The position numbers were made by a program, and so were the translations under genes. The notes below the pieces were generated by a model. It had not been told where the DNA came from and searched no databases. It saw only the letters and a program-made list of their open reading frames with translations. Positions 1-7,893 of a DNA stretch of 45,362 bases are shown here, piece by piece (the first letter of the stretch is position 1; each line of letters starts with the position of its first letter). This DNA is from Yoonia sp. (GTDB taxonomy: Bacteria; Pseudomonadota; Alphaproteobacteria; Rhodobacterales; Rhodobacteraceae), in assembly GCF_030731595.1 (NCBI RefSeq), contig NZ_JANQTS010000095.1, positions 1-45,362 of the forward strand. The letters are read 5' to 3'.

Positions 1-1865
1 CCATTCTCGTGGAAATAGTCGTAGATCGCCTGCGCCATATTCCCTGACACGCCCTCCACCGCTTTCAGGTCCGCGAGGTTCGCGCGGGCCACGGCCTTGG
101 CCGATCCGAAATGCGCCAAGAGCGCCCGTTTCCGTGTCGCCCCGACGCCCGGCACATCGTCCAAAGGTGTTGCGCCGATCGCCTTGGACCGTTTTGCACG
201 ATGGGTGCCGATGGCAAAGCGGTGCACCTCGTCACGCATCCGCTGGATAAAATAAAGCACAGGATCATTGTGGCGCAGCGCCATGACCGGTTTGCCGGTG
301 CGGTGGAATTCCTCTTTACCGGCATCGCGGTCGAGGCCTTTGGCCACGCCAACCATCGGGATATCGCTGACGCCCAGCGCATCCATGATTTCGCGCACAG
401 CACTGACCTGCCCTTGGCCGCCGTCAATCAGCAACAGGTCCGGCCAAGTGCCTTGGGTCCGCTCGGGGTCTTCTTTCAACAGACGCTGGAACCTGCGGGT
501 CAGCACCTCTTTCATCATGCCAAAGTCATCGCCGGGGGTCAGGTCTTCACCACGGATGTTGAATTTGCGGTACTGGTTCTTGTCGAACCCTTCGGGGCCA
601 GCCACGATCATCGCACCCACCGCATGGGCACCTTGAATATGCGAGTTGTCATAGACCTCGATCCGCTGCGGGACGCGTGGCAGATCAAAGGCTTCGGCCA
701 GACCTTTCAGCAAGCGTCCCTGCGTGGCAGTTTCCGACATCTTGCGCGCGAGACTTTCGCGGGCGTTGCGCAGGGCAGATTGCACCAGTTCGGCCTTTTC
801 GCCACGCTGGGGGATCGTGATCTCGATCTTGCGACCGGCCTTTTCGGTCAGCGCTGCGGTCATCAGATCATCGTTATCCAACCCATGCGACAGGATCAGC
901 AGGCGAGGTGGCTCGCGGGTTGAATAGAACTGGCCGACGAAAGCCTCCATGACTTCGGACAGGTCCTCGTCGCCACTGATACGCGGGTAATAATCGTGGT
1001 TGCCCCAGTTTTGATGGGCGCGGATGAAGAATACCTGCACGCAGGCCTGCCCGCCGTCGGTATGCAGCGCGATGACATCCGCCTCTGCCGTATTTTGCGG
1101 GTTGATTCCTTGGGCCGACTGCACCTGTGTCAGGGCCTTGATCCGGTCGCGCAAGGCGGCGGCGCGTTCAAATTCCATCGCGGCGCTGGCGTCCTGCATT
1201 TGCTGGGCCAGGGCCTCTTGGATGCCCTTGGTGCGGCCTTGCAGGAACTTTTCGGCATCGCGCACCGATGCGCCATAGTCGGTGGGCGATATCAAACCAC
1301 AGCAAGGCCCCGAACAGCGCTTGATCTGGTATTGCAGACAGGGCCGCGTGCGGGTTTCGAAATCGCTGTCGGAACAGTTCCGAAGCAGGAAAACCCGTTG
1401 CAACTGATTCAAGGTGCGATTGACGGCACCGGCACCGGCGAAGGGACCGTAATAGTCACCTTTTTGGGTTTTCGCGCCGCGATGTTTCTTGATCATCGGA
1501 AAGGCATGGTCCTTGGCGACAAGGATATTGGGAAAGGATTTGTCGTCGCGCAGCAGCACGTTGTAACGCGGCTTGAGCTGTTTGATCAGGTTCTGTTCAA
1601 GCAGCAAGGCCTCGGTCTCTGTCCGTGTGGTCAGAAACATCATCGACGCTGTTTCGCGGATCATCCGTGCGATCCGCGGCGAATGGTTGCCTGGACGGGA
1701 GTAATTGCTGACTCGCGCCTTGAGGTTGCGTGCCTTGCCAACATAAAGCACGCGGCTGTCCGCATCGAGCATCCTGTAGACCCCCGGCGACGCATCGAGA
1801 CTGCGCAGATACCCTTGGATCAGGTCATAACCTGTCTTGGGTGTCGTGATCTGTTCTTCCGTCAT
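1..1865 (-). CDS. uvrC: UvrABC system protein C (excinuclease subunit C), 3' end cut by window edge
   Basis: UvrC is the nuclease of bacterial nucleotide excision repair. With UvrB it cuts 3' and 5' of a lesion recognised by UvrA. The frame starts at the ATG at 1865 and stays open to base 1, giving about 621 codons; probably only a few C-terminal residues are missing. Visible parts are the N-terminal GIY-YIG domain (GVY at residues 28-30, YVG at 41-43, then [10 protein letters not shown]), a Cys cluster followed by a UVR-like segment near residues 200-240, the RNase H-like nuclease region with a DGG motif, and a C-terminal helix-hairpin-helix around [14 protein letters not shown]. The 286 bases upstream of the start hold no gene and are AT-rich, so a promoter probably lies there. 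The downstream neighbour is outside the window. Confidence 0.97.
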   Translation of the reverse strand, partial: MTEEQITTPKTGYDLIQGYLRSLDASPGVYRMLDADSRVLYVGKARNLKARVSNYSRPGNHSPRIARMIRETASMMFLTTRTETEALLLEQNLIKQLKPRYNVLLRDDKSFPNILVAKDHAFPMIKKHRGAKTQKGDYYGPFAGAGAVNRTLNQLQRVFLLRNCSDSDFETRTRPCLQYQIKRCSGPCCGLISPTDYGASVRDAEKFLQGRTKGIQEALAQQMQDASAAMEFERAAALRDRIKALTQVQSAQGINPQNTAEADVIALHTDGGQACVQVFFIRAHQNWGNHDYYPRISGDEDLSEVMEAFVGQFYSTREPPRLLILSHGLDNDDLMTAALTEKAGRKIEITIPQRGEKAELVQSALRNARESLARKMSETATQGRLLKGLAEAFDLPRVPQRIEVYDNSHIQGAHAVGAMIVAGPEGFDKNQYRKFNIRGEDLTPGDDFGMMKEVLTRRFQRLLKEDPERTQGTWPDLLLIDGGQGQVSAVREIMDALGVSDIPMVGVAKGLDRDAGKEEFHRTGKPVMALRHNDPVLYFIQRMRDEVHRFAIGTHRAKRSKAIGATPLDDVPGVGATRKRALLAHFGSAKAVARANLADLKAVEGVSGNMAQAIYDYFHEN

Positions 1866-2151
1866 TTGATCCGGTCTGTGATTCTGTATTGGCTGCAATG
1901 GTAATGCACCAAGGACAAGAGGAAAGGCATCCACTGTTTCTGTGGATAAGTCGGTGGGTTAATCGCAAAGACACAGAATTTTCCGTTGTATTTTGCGGGC
2001 TTCACCAGTTTGCCTTAAAATTAGGCGATTTTACAGACCATTGAAATCATTGATAAAATTAATTTACGAATCCTTAACGCCTTGAAAACTAGTTCATTTA
2101 TGACAGTTCTGTGAATGACGATTGGCGCAGGTGCACAACTTTTGAGGTCGA

Positions 2152-2928
2152 TCATTCCAATCCCAGCACATCCGGTGTTTCCCAAGCCAGATGTTGACCC
2201 CCATCAACGGCCAGCATTTGGCCCGTCACGGCAGGTGCATCAAGGAAGTAACCCAGCGCTGCAGTGATATCAGCAGGGTTTGCGCCTCGCTTCAGAACGG
2301 TGGCGGCGCGTTGGCGGTCAAAGTGATCTTTGCTTTGGCGATGCCCCTGCAAGGTCGGGCCCGGGCCGATGCCATTGACCCGCACACGCGGGGCAAGCGC
2401 TTGGGCTGTGGTGCGTGTCATCGCCCAAAGCCCCATCTTGGCAATGGTATAGCTCATGAATTCGGGCGTCAGTTTATGCACCCGCTGATCAAGCATGTTG
2501 ATCACCAGCCCTTGGGCTATCGGTTCGCCCTGCGCGTCCATCAGCGGGTCTGGCACTTGGGCTGCAAAATGCTGGGTCAGTACGAAGGGGGCGCGCAGGT
2601 TCGATTCAATATGCCGGTCCCAGCTCTTGCGGGTCGCATTGCTGATGTTGTCATATTCAAAGATCGACGCGTTGTTGATCAGACAGGTCAGCGGGCCGCC
2701 TAGTGCTGCAACCGCGTCACCGACAAGCGCCTGGCTTGCATCTTCGTCCAGTAGATCCGCTTGCAGGGCAACCCCGTGACGGCCCAGCGCTGCAAGCTGG
2801 GCCACAGTCTCGGACGCGCCCGCCTCGGACCCGGCGTAGTGCACGGCGACATCATAGCCCCGCTGCCCCAGATAGAGCGCCATGGCCTGACCAAGCCGCG
2901 CCCCTGCGCCGGTGACAAGCGCTCTCAT
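2152..2928 (-). CDS. SDR-family oxidoreductase, pteridine-reductase / FolM-like
   Basis: This is a 258-residue short-chain dehydrogenase with a Rossmann nucleotide motif TGAGARLG at residues 6-13 and an INNAS segment near 84-88. The usual catalytic Ser is replaced by Asp147 (NMLDQ), with Tyr160 and Lys164 following as YxxxK and then a RVNGIGPGP segment. Asp in place of Ser, and TGxGxRLG at the N-terminus, are the pattern of pteridine reductases (PTR1) and bacterial FolM dihydromonapterin reductase. The likely reaction is therefore NAD(P)H-dependent reduction of a pteridine, though the substrate is inferred only from these residues. Its ATG overlaps the stop of the upstream 55-codon gene (ATGA), so the two are probably translationally coupled in one operon with the S49 peptidase. 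Confidence 0.85.
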   Translation of the reverse strand: MRALVTGAGARLGQAMALYLGQRGYDVAVHYAGSEAGASETVAQLAALGRHGVALQADLLDEDASQALVGDAVAALGGPLTCLINNASIFEYDNISNATRKSWDRHIESNLRAPFVLTQHFAAQVPDPLMDAQGEPIAQGLVINMLDQRVHKLTPEFMSYTIAKMGLWAMTRTTAQALAPRVRVNGIGPGPTLQGHRQSKDHFDRQRAATVLKRGANPADITAALGYFLDAPAVTGQMLAVDGGQHLAWETPDVLGLE

Positions 2929-3092
2929 TTACGCGGCTTTTCGCATTGGCACGGGCCCTTGCCGATCCGGTAGCGCAGGCATTTGGGGCATTTGGCGTCG
3001 GCCAGTCTTTGTTGGCCCGGAAACCGCCATTTCCCGAAGATCGCCAAGATCAGCATGAAGGCCAGAAAACCAAAGATCGCCTTGAGGATCAC
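2925..3092 (-). CDS. 55-residue membrane-anchored protein with CPxC...CxC zinc-ribbon-like motif
   Basis: This is a very short gene read directly from the minus strand. It starts with GTG at 3092, which overlaps the TGA of the S49 peptidase gene (GTGA), and ends with a TGA that overlaps the ATG of the SDR gene (ATGA). The translation is 55 residues: a hydrophobic helix from about residue 2 to 20, a short basic linker, then Cys35-Pro-Lys-Cys38 and Cys48-Gln-Cys50, which could bind one metal ion. The four-base overlaps at both ends and a hydrophobic-then-Cys layout argue that it is expressed. I do not recognise a named family. A role as a small membrane partner of the peptidase is possible but is only inference from position. 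Confidence 0.75.
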   Translation of the reverse strand: MILKAIFGFLAFMLILAIFGKWRFPGQQRLADAKCPKCLRYRIGKGPCQCEKPRK

Positions 3093-3883
3093 AGGCCGAA
3101 CCTCGCGAATGCGGCCCGTTCTTCGATGCCGGAAACCGCATCGTCGACGATCCTCGCACCAAAACGGTCAAGAATGGATCTCTTTTGCCCGTAGCGGCGG
3201 AACTGCACCTTGTCGCCAAAGCGCTCTTTCATCACTGGCGCCAGATGGCCGATTCCGTCGGCCAGTCCGGCGTCGATCCCTTTTTGGCCGATAAAGACCT
3301 CGCCGGTGAACAGATCGGGATCATCTGACAGTTTGGTCCCGCGCCGCGATTTGACATAGTCGATAAAGGTCGCGTGCAGGTCTTCGAGCCAGCCCTTGAG
3401 CTTTTTCACATCGGCAGGCTTTTCCGGTTTGAACGGGTCCATCATCGACTTGGATTTCCCTGCCGTATGCACCCGCCGTTCGATTCCGATTTTCTCGATC
3501 GCGGTATGCGCCCCGAAACCTGAACTGATCACACCGATAGACCCTGTAATCGAACAGCTATCAACGAAAATTTCGTCTGCGGCACAGGCCAGCCAATAGC
3601 CACCAGAGGCCGCCACATCCTCGACAAAGGCGAAGACAGGGATTTTCTTTTCGTCAGCCAATCGCCGGATCCGCGAGGCAATGAGCGAGGACTGCACCGG
3701 CGAACCGCCGGGACAGTTTATTTCCAGCGCGACAGCGGCCGGCTTGCCCTTGGAAAAGGCTTTTTCAATGACGGGAGCAAGGCCGGGATTGTCCAAGCCG
3801 CGCGCCGAATTTGCAATCGCCCCTTGCAGCCGGATCACGGCAACGAAGGGATCGGATTTCATAAAAGGGATAAAGCGTTTCAT
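3089..3883 (-). CDS. S49-family serine peptidase (SppA/SohB type)
   Basis: S49 peptidases are membrane-associated serine proteases with a Ser/Lys dyad that cut signal peptides or membrane protein fragments. This 264-residue protein is the short, single-domain form. The nucleophile is Ser93 in the ASGGYW motif, and the likely general base is Lys145 in AGKSKS; the 52-residue spacing matches the SppA family. A conserved INCPGGSP segment lies at residues 55-62 and an ITGSIGVI segment at 112-119. No long transmembrane helix is evident at the N-terminus, so membrane attachment may be peripheral or use the small downstream protein. The stop overlaps the start of the 55-residue Cys protein. The ribosome binding site before the chosen ATG is weak, so a start at Met8 remains possible. 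Confidence 0.92.
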   Translation of the reverse strand: MKRFIPFMKSDPFVAVIRLQGAIANSARGLDNPGLAPVIEKAFSKGKPAAVALEINCPGGSPVQSSLIASRIRRLADEKKIPVFAFVEDVAASGGYWLACAADEIFVDSCSITGSIGVISSGFGAHTAIEKIGIERRVHTAGKSKSMMDPFKPEKPADVKKLKGWLEDLHATFIDYVKSRRGTKLSDDPDLFTGEVFIGQKGIDAGLADGIGHLAPVMKERFGDKVQFRRYGQKRSILDRFGARIVDDAVSGIEERAAFARFGL

Positions 3884-3921
3884 GCCAGTGTACTTAGGCC
3901 TTCAGCGACGACGCACAAGGG

Positions 3922-4683
3922 TTATTGCCTGATCCGCCAGCCGGTGCGGAAAATCCACCAGATGACCGTCAGACAAATCCCCGTAAAGAGCGCGATAGCA
4001 AACAGCGAAAAGGCGATGCCAACATCGGCTGTGCCGAAAAAGGACCAGCGGAAACCACTGATCAGATAGACCACCGGATTGAAAAGGGTGATGGTTTGCC
4101 AGACAGGCGGCAGCATCGTGATGGAATAAAATGAGCCCCCCAGAAACACCAGCGGTGTGATGATCAACAAGGGGATGATCTGGAGTTGCTCGAAGTTGCC
4201 CGCCCAGATGCCGATGATGAACCCTAAAAGAGCAAAGCTGAAGCAGGTCAAAATCAGGAACGCCACCATCGCCACAGGATGCGCGATCTGGATGTCCACA
4301 AAGAAGAACGCCGTAATCAGGATGATGACACCGATAAACAGGGCTTTGGTTGCCGCCGCACCGACATAACCCGCCACGATTTCCAGAAAACTGACGGGGG
4401 CCGACAGCAATTCATAGATCGTGCCGATAAACTTGGGGAAGTAGATACCAAAGCTGGCGTTTGTCGTGGCCTGCGTCATCACCGACAGCATGATCAGACC
4501 GGGCACGATGAACGCGCCATAGCTGACCCCTTCCACGGTGTCGATCCGGCTGCCGATGGCGGCGCCGAAAACCACGAAGTAAAGCGATGTGGACAGCACG
4601 GGCGAGATCAAACTTTGCATGATGGTCCGGAAAAACCGGCGCATCTCGGTGACATAGATGGTGCGGACTGCGTGCAGGTTCAT
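3922..4683 (-). CDS. ABC-2 type transporter permease
   Basis: This is a 253-residue integral membrane protein with about six hydrophobic segments (roughly residues 20-42, 58-75, 105-130, 138-160, 168-190 and 225-245). It has the ABC-2 family layout, including the conserved stretch around [10 protein letters not shown] and the following [12 protein letters not shown] motif near the fifth segment. Such permeases pair with a stand-alone ATPase to export drugs, polysaccharides or lipid-linked substrates. It most resembles the YadH/NodJ type. Its ATG overlaps the stop of the ATPase gene by four bases, so the two are made in a fixed ratio as one exporter. The substrate cannot be told from sequence. 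Confidence 0.93.
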   Translation of the reverse strand: MNLHAVRTIYVTEMRRFFRTIMQSLISPVLSTSLYFVVFGAAIGSRIDTVEGVSYGAFIVPGLIMLSVMTQATTNASFGIYFPKFIGTIYELLSAPVSFLEIVAGYVGAAATKALFIGVIILITAFFFVDIQIAHPVAMVAFLILTCFSFALLGFIIGIWAGNFEQLQIIPLLIITPLVFLGGSFYSITMLPPVWQTITLFNPVVYLISGFRWSFFGTADVGIAFSLFAIALFTGICLTVIWWIFRTGWRIRQ

Positions 4684-5606
4684 GCTGTTTCCTTTACCAA
4701 TCCGACAAAGATGTCTTCCAGACTGCTTTGCTCGGTGCGGATATCCTTCATCTGCAAACCAGCCTTTTGCAGATCGTTCAGCAAGGTCGTAATGCCAGTC
4801 CGTTCACCCTTGGTGTCATAGGTATAGGTCAGGGTCAGCCCATCGTCGGCGCGGCTTAGCTCGTACCCCTTAAGCGCATCGGGCACCGTTGCTGTCGCTT
4901 GCGCCAATTCGATCTTGAGCTGCTTCTTGCCCATCTGCGCCATAAGATGTGCCTTGTCCTCGATCAGCAGGATTTCTCCTTTGCTGATCACACCGACACG
5001 GTCGGCAATCGCTTCGGCCTCTTCGATGTAATGGGTTGTCAGAATAATCGTGACACCAGAGGCTTTGAGCCCCGCGACGACCTCCCACATGTCCTTGCGC
5101 AATTCCACATCGACACCGGCGGTGGGTTCATCAAGGAACAGGACACGCGGTTCATGGCTGAGCGCCTTGGCGATCAGAACGCGCCGTTTCATGCCGCCCG
5201 ATAGGGTCATCACCTTGTTGTTCTTCTTGTCACCCAAGGAAAGCTGATCGAGGATGCGCTCGATATAGCCGTCATCACGCGGCTTGCCGAAAAGCCCGCG
5301 TGAAAAGCTGACCGTGCTCATGACCGTCTCGAAGGGTTCTAGGCTGACCTCTTGCGGGACCAGCCCGATCAGGTTCCGCGCCGCACGAAAATCACTTTGC
5401 GTATCATGCCCGCCAACGGTGATCGTGCCGGAGGTCGGCACCGTGATCCCGCAGATTGTCGAGATCAGCGTGGTCTTCCCCGCCCCATTGGGGCCAAGGA
5501 GTGCAAGGATCTCGCCTTCTTCGATATCGAGGTTGATGGATTTCAGGGCCTCGAACCCGCCAGCGTAAGCTTTACGCAGGTTCCGGACAGATACGATTGC
5601 GGACAT
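4680..5606 (-). CDS. ABC transporter ATP-binding protein (YadG-like)
   Basis: This is the ATPase partner of the ABC-2 permease. I start it at the ATG at 5606, giving 308 residues, because AAAGG lies about ten bases upstream and the family-like N-terminus ([10 protein letters not shown]) begins there; the open frame reaches further upstream but that part looks like non-coding sequence. Walker A is GPNGAGKTT at residues 38-46, the ABC signature LSGGMKRR lies at 135-142, and Walker B with the catalytic Glu is VLFLDEP at 155-161, followed by TAGVD and a switch His in the ILTTH segment. A C-terminal domain of about 90 residues follows, as in drug or polysaccharide exporters of this class. The stop overlaps the permease start. 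Confidence 0.95.
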   Translation of the reverse strand: MSAIVSVRNLRKAYAGGFEALKSINLDIEEGEILALLGPNGAGKTTLISTICGITVPTSGTITVGGHDTQSDFRAARNLIGLVPQEVSLEPFETVMSTVSFSRGLFGKPRDDGYIERILDQLSLGDKKNNKVMTLSGGMKRRVLIAKALSHEPRVLFLDEPTAGVDVELRKDMWEVVAGLKASGVTIILTTHYIEEAEAIADRVGVISKGEILLIEDKAHLMAQMGKKQLKIELAQATATVPDALKGYELSRADDGLTLTYTYDTKGERTGITTLLNDLQKAGLQMKDIRTEQSSLEDIFVGLVKETA

Positions 5607-5825
5607 GGGGGAGAGGCCTTTGATTGGTTTTGGGTAACCTAGTGCGACTGACCGCCAAGGGAAAGGGATGAACGGCCATCGCGTGGACCAAGCGCAGGTG
5701 TCATCCGAAAAAGACTGCCGACTGTTCAAACAGGATTGGCTGAGGGCCCCGCAAACGAACACCAGATAGATCCAAAGTCAGCGAAGCCGTCAGATTTGGA
5801 GGCCGTCCCAAACGGCAGTACGTTC

Positions 5826-6353
5826 TCAAAGGTCCTTCGAAAAATAGTGCATGTGTGGGCGAAGCATAGGTTGATCAAGGTAGGTCGTCGTCTCAATCGG
5901 ACCGGCCAATTCGACAAATCCAAGCTTTGGATAGAGGCTGCGCATTTCGATATTCGGTGTGAGCGTATCCGCGATCAACCGTTTCAAACCCATCTCGCGC
6001 GCCACTTTTTCGCGCGCTTCGATCAACGCGCGGCCCATGCCGGTGCCACGGGCGTCTTGCGCAACAAACATTCTTTTCAGTTCGCCAGTTTCATCATCAA
6101 GGCGCTTCAACATCCCGCATCCCACCATCTCTCCTGAGTTCTTCCGGGCCACAACCAGACAACCTTTCGGGGGCAGATAGTCGTCCGAATGTGCCCAAAA
6201 CTCAGCAAGTGCGCTTTGGGGCGCGGCGAGATCAATTTCCAAGCCCATGTCCCGCATCCGGCGTACGATCAGATCGTAGTACTGAGACAAAATCCCGCTG
6301 AGTTCTTCTTTGGGCGGCAAAATCCGACAAAACTCGATCTTGATATCAGTCAT
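5826..6353 (-). CDS. GNAT-family N-acetyltransferase
   Basis: This is a 175-residue protein with the GNAT acetyl-CoA fold. Motif A is clear: LKRMFVAQ leads into DARGTGMGRALIE, the R/QxxGxG/A pyrophosphate loop, followed by an amphipathic helix. The C-terminal half contains LYPKLGF, typical of motif B in these enzymes. The start at 6353 is supported by GGAG seven bases upstream; an upstream in-frame extension has no such site. The acceptor substrate is unknown. It stands alone, with 219 non-coding bases downstream and about 100 bases separating it from the GAPDH gene. Confidence 0.88.
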   Translation of the reverse strand: MTDIKIEFCRILPPKEELSGILSQYYDLIVRRMRDMGLEIDLAAPQSALAEFWAHSDDYLPPKGCLVVARKNSGEMVGCGMLKRLDDETGELKRMFVAQDARGTGMGRALIEAREKVAREMGLKRLIADTLTPNIEMRSLYPKLGFVELAGPIETTTYLDQPMLRPHMHYFSKDL

Positions 6354-6450
6354 GAAATTGCTCCAAATCCCGCGCTTTACTCTCCGTCCCCGTCGGGCCT
6401 CGGATAATTCAGTTTTGTACAACACTCGAAAATCATCAAGTCAGAAGCAT

Positions 6451-7422
6451 TCACCCCATCAACCCTGCCACATCCAGCATCCGGCAGGAAAAGCCCCATT
6501 CGTTGTCGTACCAGCCAAAGACCCGCACCAGCCCGCCCTGCGTCACGCGTGTTTCCGGCAATGAGACAATCAGGCTTTCCGGCCTTGCCCGCAGATCGGT
6601 GGAAACCAGCGGCTTGTCGGTCCAGCCGATGATCCCTGATTGCGCGCGCAACACGGCATGGACCTCTTCCAGTGCTATCGGCCGATCCAAGGTCACGGTC
6701 AAATCGACAGCCGAGACTGACGCCACCGGTACGCGGACGGCTGCGGCTTCGATCCGGCCTGCGATCTCTGGCAGGACTGCATTCAACAGGCGCTGCGCCG
6801 AGGTTGTCGTTGGCACCATGGACAGCGCCGCGGCCCGGCTGCGCAACATGTCCCCGCGCGGGGCGTCAATGGTCGGTTGGCTGCCCGTATAACAATGGAT
6901 CGTGGTCATCCAGCCTGTCTGCAGGCCCCAAGTGTCGTCGATCAGCTTGACCAGAGGTGCCAGCGCGTTTGTGGTGCAAGACGCATTCGAAACGATCCTT
7001 TGATCGCCAAGCAGATGATCATTTGCACCCAGCACAACTGTCAGGTCTGCGGCATCGGAGGGCCCGGAGATTAACACCCGCCCCGCACCTGCCAGCAATC
7101 CACGGGCAGCGATGTCGCGGTCGTCAGCCTTGCCGGTACATTCGAGCACCACGTCCACATGCCCAAGATCAAGCGTTCTGAGATCGTCGGTTTGGGTCAA
7201 GGGTATCGACTTGCCGTCGACAACAAGCGCATTTTGCTGCAGGTGCACCTGACCGGGGAACGGGCCAAAGATACTGTCATATTCAAAGAGATGCGCGCAG
7301 AGGTCGGGCGCGGCTATGTCGTTGATCCCGACAATCTCTAGGTCAGGCCATCCGCCAGATGCATGTACACGGAGCATGGTCCGGCCGATTCGGCCAAAAC
7401 CGTTTATGAATACACGTGTCAT
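6451..7422 (-). CDS. gap: Type I glyceraldehyde-3-phosphate dehydrogenase
   Basis: GAPDH oxidises glyceraldehyde 3-phosphate to 1,3-bisphosphoglycerate with NAD(P) and inorganic phosphate. This 323-residue protein carries the NAD motif INGFGRIGR at residues 6-14 and Asp35 in the GIND segment, which points to NAD preference. The catalytic Cys149 sits in SNASCTTN, and the base His176 in TTIHCYT; the numbering equals the classical enzyme numbering. The start at 7422 is chosen because AAAGGG lies just upstream. The loop after His176 (GSQPTIDAPRGDM) differs from the usual YTNDQ..LD..H pattern, so this may be a second, specialised GAPDH rather than the main glycolytic one. No other Calvin or glycolytic gene is adjacent. 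Confidence 0.9.
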   Translation of the reverse strand: MTRVFINGFGRIGRTMLRVHASGGWPDLEIVGINDIAAPDLCAHLFEYDSIFGPFPGQVHLQQNALVVDGKSIPLTQTDDLRTLDLGHVDVVLECTGKADDRDIAARGLLAGAGRVLISGPSDAADLTVVLGANDHLLGDQRIVSNASCTTNALAPLVKLIDDTWGLQTGWMTTIHCYTGSQPTIDAPRGDMLRSRAAALSMVPTTTSAQRLLNAVLPEIAGRIEAAAVRVPVASVSAVDLTVTLDRPIALEEVHAVLRAQSGIIGWTDKPLVSTDLRARPESLIVSLPETRVTQGGLVRVFGWYDNEWGFSCRMLDVAGLMG

Positions 7423-7893
7423 GTTCGCACCCTTTGGACTCACGCGGATGGTGCATCTTTGCGTTCGGCGCTACAAGTCGGGTTTCACGGGAACCAGAGC
7501 CCGCCGATTAATATTACCTTGATAGAATCGGCACGACTTTACATTTTCATGATAGAGAATCACGGTTGGTGCTTCGACGTAATGGGTCGCATTTGCTAAA
7601 AATCTGTGCAAACACCCGTTGTATCCGAAAAAACGTGATGACTGAGTGACTGATGTAATCCCTCAACACATGAGGAATAAAAACATATGTGTTTTCAGTT
7701 AAAATAGCGACATATCTGCTAAGTTCGGTCAGATACTGTTTCGCTGCAATGCGATAATCAGCAGGAAGAACCGCAATTACGATCTACTAAACAACAAGTT
7801 AGCGTCACTTTTTGGCCTAATTTGGATGAGAGCAAAAAAGAACTGCGAAATGGACTCCCGTTTTGCAAGCAAGTTTGAGGGCTGGGTAGGCAA
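7423..7893. other. AT-rich divergent intergenic region (471 bases, no gene seen)
   Basis: This gap separates the leftward GAPDH gene from the rightward kinase operon, so it should hold both promoters. It is clearly more AT-rich than its surroundings. I see an 8-base tandem near-repeat (TGACTGAG then TGACTGAT) at 7639-7654, nested inverted repeats at 7661-7693, and a TAAAAT at 7700-7705 that could be a -10 element, although no good -35 precedes it. No open frame with coding character was found on either strand. Confidence 0.6.
7661..7693. promoter_or_regulatory. Nested alternative inverted repeats upstream of the kinase operon
   Basis: Two inverted repeats share bases and cannot form together. 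CCTCA (7661-7665) pairs with TGAGG (7671-7675) around a five-base loop, while AACACAT (7665-7671) pairs with ATGTGTT (7687-7693) around a 15-base loop. They lie about 200 bases before the kinase start. They could be a regulator binding site or a switch in the leader RNA; nothing further supports either reading. Confidence 0.35.
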
